From positions 1 through 50,358 of the IMG/VR virus record IMGVR_UViG_3300049218_000095: 50,358 nucleotides of DNA; one strand, given 5' to 3'. The position numbers and the translations under genes are program-made. This stretch comes from a virus. Within the stretch, counting starts at the first letter, position 1. Each line of letters opens with the position of its first letter. The notes beneath the pieces are model-generated. The model was not told where the DNA came from. It searched no databases and was given only the letters and a program-made list of their open reading frames with translations. Shown here one piece after another: positions 21,902-30,964 of this stretch.

Positions 21902-22038
21902 ACGTCATTCAGTTTCATTTAACAAATCGATCGATGGCAAGCCGGTAGGGGGTATGAAAACTTCAAACCCTTTTTCGCCAAGACCGTTGTGACAAACGTT
22001 TTTTCACACCGTCAAATCAGCAAAACGAGTTTTTTGAC
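21885..22038 (+). other. HNH-terS junction: hairpin and putative cos region
   Basis: An 18-bp inverted repeat (21885-21902 with 21908-21925; 16 of 18 positions pair) spans the HNH stop. It is followed by about 110 bp without a gene up to terS, including a GGGGG tract near 21950. In cos phages with an HNH-terS order the packaging site usually lies here. I cannot point to the cut positions. Confidence 0.4.
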
Positions 22039-22452
22039 ATGCCCCGAGCCCGCAAGCCACACAACCTGCACGTCGTTGCAGGGACGGCGCGCCCGGATCG
22101 TCTCCAGCCGCTGGGCGTCGAGCTGCCGCTGATCGATGACACGCCCGAAGCGCCGGACTGGTTGCCCAACGCGCATGCGACGAAGGAATGGAACCGGCTC
22201 GCGCCGCTGCTGGCGGCGAACAAGCTGCTCACCGAGGCCGGACTGTCCGCGCTCGGCGTGCTTTGCGCGCTGCACGGCACGCTGGTGCAGCAGTTCTCTG
22301 CCGGCATGCAGCCGACCGGCCACATCGTCGCGCAGTACCGCGCGCTGGTGAACGACTTCGGCCTGACGCCGGTCGCGCAGGGCAAGGTGAAACCGAGTGG
22401 CGACGAAAAGCCGAACAACCCGTTCGCCAAAAACGGCAAGCGGGGAGCGTGA
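22039..22452 (+). CDS. terS: Terminase small subunit, P27 family
   Basis: A 137-residue P27-like protein: a basic N terminus (RKPHNLHVVAGTARPDR), then APDWLPNAHATKEWNRLAPLLAANKLLTEAGLSAL. It recognises the packaging site and recruits TerL. Followed directly by terL with an overlap of up to 56 bp. Confidence 0.9.
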   Translation: MPRARKPHNLHVVAGTARPDRLQPLGVELPLIDDTPEAPDWLPNAHATKEWNRLAPLLAANKLLTEAGLSALGVLCALHGTLVQQFSAGMQPTGHIVAQYRALVNDFGLTPVAQGKVKPSGDEKPNNPFAKNGKRGA

Positions 22453-24145
22453 CTACGTTGCGATCGCGCTGGCCTATGCGCAAGAAGCTGTATCCGACAA
22501 AAGGGGGAAGTACTTCGGTAAGTGGATCCGCCTGGCAGCCAAGCGCTACCTGGGAGATCTGAAGCGGGCCAAGGCGAAGGCATCCGTCTTCGTATTTGAT
22601 CCGTGGCATGCCAACGATGCGTGCGACTTCATCGAAAAGATGCCGCACGTCGAAGGTGTCTGGACGAACCCCGACGGTACCGAGCAGAAGTGCATCCTGC
22701 TCGACGCGTCGCACGTGTTTTTCGTGGTGCAGCTGTTCGGCTTTCGCACGCGATCGACCGGCGCTCGGCGCTTTACGTCTGCGCTGTTTGCCGTGGCGCG
22801 CAAGAACGCCAAGTCGACGCTCGCTGCAGCGATCTTGCTGTACTGCCAGTGCTGCGAGCAAGAGCCAGGCGCGCAGGTGATCAGCGCGGCAACGACCGGC
22901 AGCCAGGCCCGCATCATCTTCAACGTCGCCAAGAAAATGGCGGAGAAAACCTCGGCTCTCCGCGAGGCCTTCGGGCTTGAGTGCTGGGCCAATGCAATCA
23001 GCCGCGTGGAAACCGGCTCAACGTTCAAACCGATCAACGCCAAGGCATCCACGCAAGACGGCCTCAATCCGTCGCACGTCGGCCTTGACGAGATCCACGC
23101 GCACAAGGATGCCGACCTGCTGAACGTGCTGCAGTCGGCGGCCGGCGCACGCCGAAGTCCGCTATTCCTTTTCACCACGACGGAGGGATACATCAACGCC
23201 GGGCCCTGGGGAGACCTGAGGCGATTCGCGCAGCAGCTGCTCGAAGGTGTTTTCGGCTACGAGGCCGATCACTTCCTCGCGCTGTTCTATGCGGTCGACG
23301 ATGCTGATGCCGACTTCGATCAGGCGGCGTGGGTCAAGGCGAATCCGCTGTTGCGCGCGAATCCGCATTTGCTTTCGGCCATCCGAAAGGAAGCCGTCGA
23401 AGCGAAGGCAATGCCGAGCAAGCTTGCTGAGTTCCGCATCAAGCGACTCAACAGGCAGTCGGCCGCGGCTAACGCTTGGGTAGACCTGACGCGCTGGAAG
23501 AAATGCGACGGCATGGTGGATTTGGCGTGGCTGGAAGGTCAGCCGTGCTGGGGTGGGTTGGACTTGGCCAGCACCCGCGATCTGACCGCCTTCCGGCTGG
23601 TATGGCTGGTCGACGGTATCTATTACACGTTCGGATGGCGATGGGTTCCGACGGATGCCGTCGCGCAGCGCACGGAGCGCGGAACAGTTCCTTATGCCAG
23701 CTGGGTTTCGACGGGTCTTATCCAGCAGACCGAAGGGGACGTTACCGACTACGCCGTGGTCGAGGCGGGGATTCTTGCGGCGTGCGAACGCTTTCGACCT
23801 CAAGCGATCGCGTACGACGCATGGAATGCCAGCGACCTGGTGAACCGATTGGTCGAGGCGGAGATGCCGATGGTGCAATTCATCCAGGGTCCAAAGTCTT
23901 ATCACCCTGCCATGCAGGCTCTAGAAGTCGCTTATATCAGCGGGAAATTCGCGCACGGCGGCGATCCAGTGCTGACCTGGTGCGCGGCAAACGTCATACC
24001 TCGCTACGACCAAAACATGAACGCCGCACCCGACAAGAAGCGCGCACCGGACAAGATGGACGACATGACAGCACTGCTGATGGCCATCGGCGTCTCCCAA
24101 GGCACCGAATCGGAAACTCTCTCCCAAGCATTCGTGGTGCTCTGA
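22397..24145 (+). CDS. terL: Terminase large subunit
   Basis: A 582-residue packaging ATPase/nuclease of the Terminase_1 (HK97/P27-partner) group. ATPase: Walker A-like VARKNAKST and Walker B VGLDEIHAH. The nuclease half begins at GGLDLASTRDLTAF and ends with KMDDMTALLMAIG, both with acidic residues. GTG at 22397 is the longest start; the beginning within the terS overlap is uncertain. Confidence 0.92.
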   Translation: MATKSRTTRSPKTASGERDYVAIALAYAQEAVSDKRGKYFGKWIRLAAKRYLGDLKRAKAKASVFVFDPWHANDACDFIEKMPHVEGVWTNPDGTEQKCILLDASHVFFVVQLFGFRTRSTGARRFTSALFAVARKNAKSTLAAAILLYCQCCEQEPGAQVISAATTGSQARIIFNVAKKMAEKTSALREAFGLECWANAISRVETGSTFKPINAKASTQDGLNPSHVGLDEIHAHKDADLLNVLQSAAGARRSPLFLFTTTEGYINAGPWGDLRRFAQQLLEGVFGYEADHFLALFYAVDDADADFDQAAWVKANPLLRANPHLLSAIRKEAVEAKAMPSKLAEFRIKRLNRQSAAANAWVDLTRWKKCDGMVDLAWLEGQPCWGGLDLASTRDLTAFRLVWLVDGIYYTFGWRWVPTDAVAQRTERGTVPYASWVSTGLIQQTEGDVTDYAVVEAGILAACERFRPQAIAYDAWNASDLVNRLVEAEMPMVQFIQGPKSYHPAMQALEVAYISGKFAHGGDPVLTWCAANVIPRYDQNMNAAPDKKRAPDKMDDMTALLMAIGVSQGTESETLSQAFVVL

Positions 24146-25431
24146 TGCGTCTTTCCGATTACGAGTGGAAACAGGGAAAAAACGGGGTAGAAATCGTCAA
24201 TTTCGACGGTTTTTCCGACGTTTCATCCTCTGATCCGGCCGGAATGGCGCGCATCTTTGGCGACGTTCTGACGGCTTCTGGGGCGCCTGTCACCGAATTC
24301 ACCGCCATGCGCACGTCGGCCGTGTTCGCCTGCGTACGCCTGATCGCCGGCGCGATGGCGTCGACGCCTATTCCGGTCTATCAGCGCGCTGGCGATGTTT
24401 CGACGGTCGTCCCGAACCACCCATTTACCGAGTTATTCAACGAACAGCCGACGCCGCGGTTCAGCGCATCGACGTTCTGGGAGTTCGTCACCGCGCAAAT
24501 GCTGCTGCGCGGCGATGGCATCGCCTACATCGTTCGAAAAAATCCATACAGCCCGGACATTGTTGGCGTCGTGCCGATCGCGCGCCAGAACGTCGAGATC
24601 CAGCGCATCAACGATCGTCTGCTGTACCGCATCAGCGAATACTCGGACATGGGCACGCAGAAGTACTTCGTCGCCGATCAGGACGACGTGCTGCATTTCC
24701 CGGGTTTCGGCTTCAATGGATTGTCGAGCTATTCGGTCATCGGCTGGGCCGCGCGTCAGGCCATCGGTGTCTCGCTCGCCGCCGACCAGTTTGCTGCTCA
24801 GTTTTTCGGCAGCGGCGCGCATATGCAATACGCCGTCAAGTCGCCGAAGACCATGTCTCCGAAGCAGCAGCACGACTTCCGCGAGGCGTGGATCGAGCAT
24901 TACTGCGGCACCGGCTACACCGGCAAGCCGCTCATCCTGACCGAAGGGCTGGACGTTCAAGAGCTTTCGATGAACGCGGTCGACTCGCAGCTGCTCGAGT
25001 CGCGCAAATGGCAGGTGATCGATATCGCCCGGGCGTTCGGCGTGCCGCCTTTCATGGTCGGTGAAACTGACAAGCAGACCTCGTGGGGCACCGGGATCGA
25101 GTCGATGTCCCGCGGCTTCGTCCAGTACACGCTGCAGCCGCACATCACTCGATTCGAGCAGGAGCTCAACCGCAAGCTGTTCCCGCTGCGCAACAAGTAC
25201 TTCATGCGTTTCGATACCGACGCGTCGCTGCGCGGCGACACAGCCGCGCGCACAGCGTTCTACCAGGCGGCGCTCGGCGGCACTCAGGCGCCGGCGTGGA
25301 TGACGCCAAACGAAGTGCGCCAGCAAGAAAACCTGCCGCCCATCGATGGCGGCGGAACGCTTTTCGTCCCGCAGCTCGCCGCGGGCAAAACCAACTCATC
25401 GCCCGATCCGTCCGGAGCCACCAAGTCATGA
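24145..25431 (+). CDS. Portal protein, HK97 family
   Basis: A 428-residue protein with the HK97 portal pattern (TSAVFACVRLIAGAMASTPIPVY, RGDGIAYIVRK, later QVIDIARAFGVPPFMVG). It forms the dodecameric DNA gate at one capsid vertex. ATG at 24145 overlaps the terL stop (TGATG). A long upstream extension of the frame is only a shadow of terL. Confidence 0.95.
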   Translation: MRLSDYEWKQGKNGVEIVNFDGFSDVSSSDPAGMARIFGDVLTASGAPVTEFTAMRTSAVFACVRLIAGAMASTPIPVYQRAGDVSTVVPNHPFTELFNEQPTPRFSASTFWEFVTAQMLLRGDGIAYIVRKNPYSPDIVGVVPIARQNVEIQRINDRLLYRISEYSDMGTQKYFVADQDDVLHFPGFGFNGLSSYSVIGWAARQAIGVSLAADQFAAQFFGSGAHMQYAVKSPKTMSPKQQHDFREAWIEHYCGTGYTGKPLILTEGLDVQELSMNAVDSQLLESRKWQVIDIARAFGVPPFMVGETDKQTSWGTGIESMSRGFVQYTLQPHITRFEQELNRKLFPLRNKYFMRFDTDASLRGDTAARTAFYQAALGGTQAPAWMTPNEVRQQENLPPIDGGGTLFVPQLAAGKTNSSPDPSGATKS

Positions 25432-26168
25432 AAAATCGCATCTTCCAGCTGCTGCGCGACAACGCGGCCAAGCCACGCAACTTTCGCGTCGAGAACGCTG
25501 CAACGGATGAAGCCACCATCTTCATCTATGACGTGATCGGCATGGATTTCTGGACGGGCGACGGCGTCACGGCGCAGGCGTTCGCCAACGCGCTGGCCGG
25601 CATCACGGCGCCCACCATTCACTTGCGCATCAACTCGCCGGGTGGCGACGTGTTCGAAGCGCGTGCCATGGTGGCGCAGATGCGCAACCACGCTGCCAAA
25701 TTCATTGGCCACGTCGACGGCTTGGCCGCCTCGGCAGCCAGCACCATCGCCGTATGCTGCGACGAGCTCGATATGGCTGACGGCAGCATGCTGATGGTGC
25801 ACAACGCCTGGACGTTGGTCATCGGAAACAAAGAAGATATGACGTCGACGGCCGCGCTGTTGGCCAAGATCGACGGCACGATCGCTGCAGACTACGCGCA
25901 GCGCTCCGGCGCTACGCTTGACCAGGCGCAGCAGTGGATGGCCAGCGAAACGTGGTTCACCGCGCAGGAGGCGGTCGCGGCCAATCTCGCTGACAGTGTC
26001 GCCACAGGATCCTCCAAGGCCAGCGCGAAGAACGCCGCACAGTGGAACCTCACCGCTTACGAACATGCGCCGGCTCTTCCTGAGCCGGAGGCAACCCCAT
26101 CGATCGACGAAGCCGATCTGCGCGCCCGCAATGAGCGCCGTCTCGGCCTGATCGAACGAACCGCCTAA
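25428..26168 (+). CDS. ClpP-like prohead maturation protease
   Basis: A 246-residue S14-type serine protease: LRINSPGGDVFEARAM (oxyanion region), GLAASAAST (nucleophile Ser) and MLMVHNAW (His). It removes scaffold-type N termini during head maturation. Overlaps the portal gene by 4 bp; the usual portal-protease-capsid order holds. Confidence 0.93.
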   Translation: MKNRIFQLLRDNAAKPRNFRVENAATDEATIFIYDVIGMDFWTGDGVTAQAFANALAGITAPTIHLRINSPGGDVFEARAMVAQMRNHAAKFIGHVDGLAASAASTIAVCCDELDMADGSMLMVHNAWTLVIGNKEDMTSTAALLAKIDGTIAADYAQRSGATLDQAQQWMASETWFTAQEAVAANLADSVATGSSKASAKNAAQWNLTAYEHAPALPEPEATPSIDEADLRARNERRLGLIERTA

Positions 26169-26196
26169 GCGCCGCGCTGCGCTTATGCCCCCCGAG

Positions 26197-26217
26197 CCGC
26201 CGCATGGCGGTTTTTTT
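26197..26217 (+). terminator. Terminator between protease and capsid genes
   Basis: CCGCC-GCAT-GGCGG followed by seven T. It may lower upstream read-through or mark a separate capsid promoter. Confidence 0.75.
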
Positions 26218-26239
26218 GTGCCTACAGAGGAATAGACCC

Positions 26240-27463
26240 ATGAGTATTCAAGCTCTCCGGGAGCGTCGCAGCGCCCGTGCAAAAGAAGTCCGCGACTATA
26301 TGGACGCCAACAAGGACGGCCAGTGGACCAAGGAAAATCAGGAGTTCTACGACAAGGCCATGCGCGAGATCGAGGATCTCGAAGGCCAGATCGATCGCAC
26401 TCAGAAAGTGCTCGACCTGGACGCCGACGAGCGCTTCAAAAACGTCGTGCGCGAAGGCGTGGTGCGCAAGGGCATCGAAGCTGGCGGCCCGCGCGATATC
26501 TTCAACCGTTTCTTGGCCAATGGCTGGGACGGCCTGGACGCGAATGAGATCAAGGCTGTTCGTAACACCATGTCGACCACGACCCCAAGTCAGGGCGGCT
26601 ACACCGTTCCGACCGAAGTCGCGACGCAGGTCATCGACGCGATCAAGGCCTTTGGCGGTATGCGTCAGGTGGCCGACGTATTCACCACCAGCCAGGGCGG
26701 CGAGATCGACTATCCGACGAGCGATGGCACGGCGGAAGTAGGCGAAATCGTGGCACAGAACACGGCAGCTGCGTCACAGGACATCACGTTCGGATCGGTT
26801 CCGCTGCTGACCTATAAGTTCGGCTCGAAAATCATCACGGTGCCGATCGAACTGATCCAGGATTCGAACGTCGACATCGAAGGCTTCGTCGTCGCGCGCA
26901 TTGCCACTCGCCTTGGCCGCATCCAGAACCAGAAGTTCACGGTTGGCTCGGGCGTCGGCGAGCCGAATGGATTGTTCACTGCGGCTGCGGTGGGTGTCGT
27001 TGCGGCGACCGGCGGCGCCACCGGCGTGATCTACGACAACCTGGTGGACCTGCAGCACTCCGTCGACCCGGGCTATCGCGCGGTCAACAAGTGCAAGTGG
27101 ATGTTTGCCGACTCCACCATGAAGGTCATCCGCAAGATCAAGGATGACAACGGGCGCCCGATTTTCGTTCCGGGCTATGAGCTGCAGGTTCCGGGCGGTG
27201 CGCCGGACACGCTGCTCGGCGATGCGGTGCAGATCAACCAAGACGTGCCGGCCATGGCCGCCAATGCGAAGTCGATCGCGTATGGCGACTTCAGCTACTA
27301 CAAGATCCGCGATGTGATGGATCTGACGATGTTCCGCTTCACGGACTCGGTCTACGCCTCCAAGGGTCAGGTCGGCTTCCTCGCCTGGCAGCGTTCTGGT
27401 GGCAATTACACCGCCGCCGGCACCAACGGCCCGGTGTCGCTGTTCCAGAACTCGGCCACCTGA
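26240..27463 (+). CDS. Major capsid protein, HK97 gp5 family
   Basis: A 407-residue protein. Residues about 1-105 form a charged helical delta-like domain (RERRSARAKEVRDYMDANKDG, EIEDLEGQIDRTQKVLDLDADERF) that the adjacent protease should remove near MSTTTPSQGG. The mature part has the HK97 fold signature FGGMRQVADVFTTSQG and ends with VGFLAWQRSGG. AGAGGAA precedes the ATG at 26240. Confidence 0.95.
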   Translation: MSIQALRERRSARAKEVRDYMDANKDGQWTKENQEFYDKAMREIEDLEGQIDRTQKVLDLDADERFKNVVREGVVRKGIEAGGPRDIFNRFLANGWDGLDANEIKAVRNTMSTTTPSQGGYTVPTEVATQVIDAIKAFGGMRQVADVFTTSQGGEIDYPTSDGTAEVGEIVAQNTAAASQDITFGSVPLLTYKFGSKIITVPIELIQDSNVDIEGFVVARIATRLGRIQNQKFTVGSGVGEPNGLFTAAAVGVVAATGGATGVIYDNLVDLQHSVDPGYRAVNKCKWMFADSTMKVIRKIKDDNGRPIFVPGYELQVPGGAPDTLLGDAVQINQDVPAMAANAKSIAYGDFSYYKIRDVMDLTMFRFTDSVYASKGQVGFLAWQRSGGNYTAAGTNGPVSLFQNSAT

Positions 27464-27555
27464 TCGGTCAGCCGCGCACCAACTGAGCACTTTCGACGCG
27501 GCGCCTTCGGGCGCCTCGTCGTTTCTGCATTCCATTTTTTCAAGAGGATCCATCC

Positions 27556-27795
27556 ATGCCTCCACGCATTCCCAAAGAGCCGACCGACAATCCGGCCGAA
27601 GGCGCGACCAGCGGCCGCGTGCTTCAGAAGTTCACCTACAACGATGTCGAATACCGCCCGAACGATCTTTTCAAAGGGTCGGAGTCCGATGTCGCTGGCC
27701 ATCACGCCGCCGGCAACATCGATGCGCATCCGGATGCGGTCCCGCTGGCCAAGCCACGCCCGAAGGCCAAGGCCGACGAAGCGATCGAGGACTGA
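27556..27795 (+). CDS. Hypothetical head-region protein
   Basis: A 79-residue hydrophilic protein (GRVLQKFTYNDVEYRPNDLFKG core, disordered ends). AAGAGGA before the ATG. Small proteins of this kind often sit between capsid and connector genes. The 92 bp before it contain a short GC-rich hairpin. Confidence 0.6.
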   Translation: MPPRIPKEPTDNPAEGATSGRVLQKFTYNDVEYRPNDLFKGSESDVAGHHAAGNIDAHPDAVPLAKPRPKAKADEAIED

Positions 27796-27798
27796 TCG

Positions 27799-28401
27799 AT
27801 GTTCATGGGCATAGAAGTCATCGAGGCGCCGGAGGAAGAGCCGCTGACGCTGGATGAGGCCAAAGCGCATCTGCGTGTCGACATCGACGATGACGACGAC
27901 CTCATCACTGCCTTGATCAGCGCGGCGCGCGGCCACGTTGAGTCACGTACGGGCAGGGCGCTTGTCACTCAGGCGTGGCGCCTCACGCTCGATGACTTCC
28001 CGCGCTATGCCAATGCCCAGCGCTATTGTCACCAGGCACCCATCAAGTTGCCTGGTGGCCCTTCGTCCGGCGTCACGTCATTCACCTACATCGACAGCGA
28101 TGGCACGCAGCAGACTCTCGATCCTTCCGCCTACGTGGTGGACCTGTCGGGGGAGGGCGCGCGCATCACACCGCTCTGGAATACGCCGTGGCCGACCATT
28201 CGCCGGCAGATTGGTGGCATCAAGATCGAATACGGCGTCGGCTATGGCGAACCTGCAGACGTGCCGCAGGCGCTCAAGGCAGCCATGAAGCTGATCATCG
28301 GCGAGCTCTACTCGAACCGCGAAAGCTGGGTCGATTCGAGGCTCACCGAAAACACGACCGTCGACAACCTCATCTTCCCCTTTGTGCTGGTGTATCCATG
28401 A
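27799..28401 (+). CDS. Head-tail connector protein (gp6-like)
   Basis: A 200-residue protein with the YqbG/gp6 connector signature LTLDEAKAHLRVDIDDDDDLITALISAARGHVE, then ALKAAMKLIIGELYSNRE. It forms the ring under the portal. Followed with 4-bp overlap by the closure protein. Confidence 0.88.
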   Translation: MFMGIEVIEAPEEEPLTLDEAKAHLRVDIDDDDDLITALISAARGHVESRTGRALVTQAWRLTLDDFPRYANAQRYCHQAPIKLPGGPSSGVTSFTYIDSDGTQQTLDPSAYVVDLSGEGARITPLWNTPWPTIRRQIGGIKIEYGVGYGEPADVPQALKAAMKLIIGELYSNRESWVDSRLTENTTVDNLIFPFVLVYP

Positions 28402-28760
28402 GTCTGGCGGCTGGCCGTCTTCGCCATAGTGTGCTGATCGAGAAAAAGGTCACCACGCGCGACGAGGCTACCGGCGCACCCGTTACCTCGTGGCAACCGT
28501 TTCTCACGGATGGCGCGGGCCAGCCGATGAACGTTCGGGCAGAAGTCGTGCCCCTATCGGCCAAGGAATTCGTCGCGGCGCAAGCCGTGCAGTCACAGAT
28601 CACCACGCGCATCACCATCCGCTACCGGCCCGGCTTGCTCGCCAGCATGCGCATCACCTTCCGCGGGCAGATCTACAACATCGCCGGCGCGCTGCCGGAC
28701 AACCTGTCGGGCCTGGAATACATCACGTTGCCGTGCTCCGAGGGTGTCAACGATGGCTGA
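28398..28760 (+). CDS. Head closure / head-tail adaptor protein
   Basis: A 120-residue protein starting AAGRLRHSVLIEKKVTTRDEATGAPV, with ITIRYRPGLLASMRITFRGQIYNI: the pattern of SPP1 gp16-like head closure proteins. It is encoded between connector and gp10-like proteins, as usual. Confidence 0.85.
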   Translation: MSLAAGRLRHSVLIEKKVTTRDEATGAPVTSWQPFLTDGAGQPMNVRAEVVPLSAKEFVAAQAVQSQITTRITIRYRPGLLASMRITFRGQIYNIAGALPDNLSGLEYITLPCSEGVNDG

Positions 28761-29280
28761 GCTGGCCAACATCACCGGGCTGGATGAAACGCTCAAGGCG
28801 CTGCGCGCGCTGCCGTCGGCGATCAGCGGCAAGAACGGCGGCCCGCTGCGCAAGGCGCTGTACGCCGCGGCCAAGGTCATCCGGGACGAGGTCAAGGCCA
28901 AGGCGCCCGTGTACGCCGGGCCGGCAGACAAGTGGCATACGCCCGGGCTGCTGCGTGACAGCATCTCCATCTTTCGTGATCGCGCGCCGCAGAACATCGG
29001 CGCCAACGAGCACTACACCATCGGCGTGCGCAAGCAGCGGAAAAAGTACGCCGCCAATGCCCGCAATCTCCGGCTCGGCAAGCTGGGCAAAAGCTACAGC
29101 ACCTATGGCGCCGTGTTCTACGCCAAGTTTCTGGAATTCGGCACCAGCAAGATGCCGCGTCATCCATTTTTCACGCCGGCCTTCGAAGGCAAGAAAACGG
29201 CGGCGCTCGATACGTTCACCGCCGCGCTTGCCGCGCAGGTATCCAAGGCCGTGGAACAAGCCAAGAAGGGTGGGGCATGA
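28753..29280 (+). CDS. HK97 gp10-like neck protein
   Basis: A 175-residue protein: ALYAAAKVIRDEVKAKAPVY and FYAKFLEFGTSKMPRHPFFTPAF are characteristic of the HK97 gp10 family of neck/tail-completion proteins. ATG at 28753 overlaps the previous gene by 8 bp. Confidence 0.9.
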   Translation: MAELANITGLDETLKALRALPSAISGKNGGPLRKALYAAAKVIRDEVKAKAPVYAGPADKWHTPGLLRDSISIFRDRAPQNIGANEHYTIGVRKQRKKYAANARNLRLGKLGKSYSTYGAVFYAKFLEFGTSKMPRHPFFTPAFEGKKTAALDTFTAALAAQVSKAVEQAKKGGA

Positions 29281-29630
29281 ATCCGCGCGTCTATCCCGTG
29301 CTATCGGCCTATGCGGCGCTGGCCGCGCTGGTGGGCGACCGCATCTACCCGATCATCGCGCCGCAGTCCGTTGTGAGGCCCTATGTGGTGTTCACGCCCA
29401 TCGGCATCAGCACCGAGCAGTACTTCGCCAGCCCGGAAGACGTCGACTACGACCGAGTCTCCATCGACTGCTGGGCCGGCGATTACCCGACGGCCCAGGC
29501 GATCGCCGCGGCATGCCGTCTCGCGCTCGCCGGAAACGGCTACCTGGCCAGCGGCATGAGCGACTACGAGGGCGAAGAAACCAAGCTCTATCGGGCGACG
29601 ATCGACTGGTCGTTTGTGACCCTGAGCTAA
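29277..29630 (+). CDS. DUF3168 tail completion protein
   Basis: A 117-residue DUF3168 protein (YAALAALVGDRIYPIIAPQ, YDRVSIDCWAGDYPTAQAIA). It terminates the tail tube at the neck in many siphophages. ATGA overlap with gp10. Confidence 0.88.
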   Translation: MNPRVYPVLSAYAALAALVGDRIYPIIAPQSVVRPYVVFTPIGISTEQYFASPEDVDYDRVSIDCWAGDYPTAQAIAAACRLALAGNGYLASGMSDYEGEETKLYRATIDWSFVTLS

Positions 29631-29673
29631 CCCAATCCTGACCCCGGCGCGCACGCCGGATCGATGGACAGCA

Positions 29674-29696
29674 CCCGCCCTTGTGGCGGGTTTTTT
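29674..29696 (+). terminator. Terminator before the tail tube gene
   Basis: CCCGCC / GGCGGG stem (29674-29679, 29685-29690) followed by six T. Confidence 0.8.
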
Positions 29697-29732
29697 GTGT
29701 GCGCGGCAAAAACCCCTCACGAGGAAATCAGC

Positions 29733-30197
29733 ATGGCAAAGATTAAAACCCAGGGCACCGATCTATTCGTTGCCAACACCCCGACCACGGCACTGAAGCT
29801 GGCCTGCATCACGTCGTTCTCCGGCCTGAGCGGTGCTCGCAACAAGATCGACGTGACGTGCTTCAGCTCTGTCGAAATGGAGTCCGAAGGCGGCATGCCG
29901 GATCCAGGAGAAATCACGGTCGGCGGTATCTATGACACCGCCGACAGCGTCTTCACCGACCTGGTCGCCCTCAAGGACTCCGGCGATACGGTCGAGTGGT
30001 ACCTCGGCGGCAACGACGGCACCACGGCGCCGACGGTCGCCGCCGGCGTGCTCACGCCACCCACCGCGCGCACCGGCTTTACCTTCCAGGGCTATGTCGC
30101 CGATATCGCCTGGGCTATGGACGCGAACAGCGTTTGGAAATACACGCTGACGATTCAGCGCAGCGGCCCGTGGGATCTGATCCCCGCCACGCCGTAA
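29733..30197 (+). CDS. Major tail tube protein
   Basis: A 154-residue protein: KIKTQGTDLFVANTPTTALKLACITSFSGLSGARNKIDVTCFSS, then DPGEITVGGIYDTADSVF, fits the siphophage tail tube family. GAGGAAA precedes the ATG. It has its own upstream terminator, consistent with high separate expression. Confidence 0.88.
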   Translation: MAKIKTQGTDLFVANTPTTALKLACITSFSGLSGARNKIDVTCFSSVEMESEGGMPDPGEITVGGIYDTADSVFTDLVALKDSGDTVEWYLGGNDGTTAPTVAAGVLTPPTARTGFTFQGYVADIAWAMDANSVWKYTLTIQRSGPWDLIPATP

Positions 30198-30317
30198 GCG
30201 TAGGCCACCGATTCACCCAACGGTGAAACCCTTGTTGCGGTCGCGCGGGCTCCCCTGCGCTGTCCACCGTGGCGCAGCCGCGCGGCCGCAGCATCCTCAA
30301 TCAAACGGTGAACACCC

Positions 30318-30659
30318 ATGAGCACGAACGACGATTTCTTCGACCCGCTGTATGTGGATCGCGAATTCACCCGCCGCGGCAAGACCAAGGCATTCCGCTT
30401 CCGCGAGATCACCGGCGATGAGTCGCAGGCGATCTTCCAGACCGGCACCGACAAGCCCGATCCCGAGAAAACCAAGACGCTCGATGCCCGGCTCGTCGTC
30501 GCGGCCGTCGCCATGCTGGGCGATGACGGCGCGGTAACGCCCATCACCCTCGAGCAGGCCAAGAGCATGCCGGCCCGTTTCCGTCAGGAGCTGGTCAAGG
30601 TCATCCTCGAGGTGAACGGCTTCGAGAAAGAAAAGACCGAGGCTAAAACGGGGGACTAA
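30318..30659 (+). CDS. Tail assembly chaperone, short form (gpG-like)
   Basis: A 113-residue protein between tail tube and tape measure, the lambda gpG position. It ends in a charged region EVNGFEKEKTEAKTGD. Its 3' end has a five-G run (30650-30654) just before the stop, where a -1 shift opens the downstream frame. Confidence 0.8.
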   Translation: MSTNDDFFDPLYVDREFTRRGKTKAFRFREITGDESQAIFQTGTDKPDPEKTKTLDARLVVAAVAMLGDDGAVTPITLEQAKSMPARFRQELVKVILEVNGFEKEKTEAKTGD

Positions 30660-30961
30660 AGCAGGGCGGCGAGGAATACTTTTGGCATCTCCTCGCCCTG
30701 ACGTTTCGCGAGCCAAACGTACGCCGCCTCAAGCGGCGCATTTCCCAGCGCCAGTTCATGGATTGGCAGATCATGCACACCGTCCGGCCGATCGATGGCG
30801 ACCGCCGGCGGGACAATCTTCTGGCGCAATGCGTGGTCTACCTTGCCCGTGCGGCAGGCAACAACGATCTGCAGTTCGATCAGCTGATCAATGATCCGTT
30901 CGAGCCTGATCCGAAAGACGACTTCAATACGATCATGCGGGCTTTCCAGGGGAGTGGTTGA
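30318..30961 (+). CDS. Tail assembly chaperone, frameshifted form (gpGT-like)
   Basis: If ribosomes slip -1 on the G run in ACG GGG GAC, the frame continues GLKQGGEEYFWHLLALTFRE, then FMDWQIMHTVRPIDGDRR, to the stop at 30961. The continuation has the small W/P-rich pattern of gpT-like domains and has no convincing start of its own before an internal ATG at 30758. The -1 frame is closed by a stop at 30644, so slippage is confined to 30647-30656. The product would be about 214 residues. Confidence 0.75.
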
Positions 30962-30964
30962 TTT

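Noticed and set aside
23476-24144. Upstream extension of the portal frame by 223 residues
   Set aside because: It overlaps the end of terL out of frame; the ATG at 24145 overlaps the terL stop and gives normal portal length.
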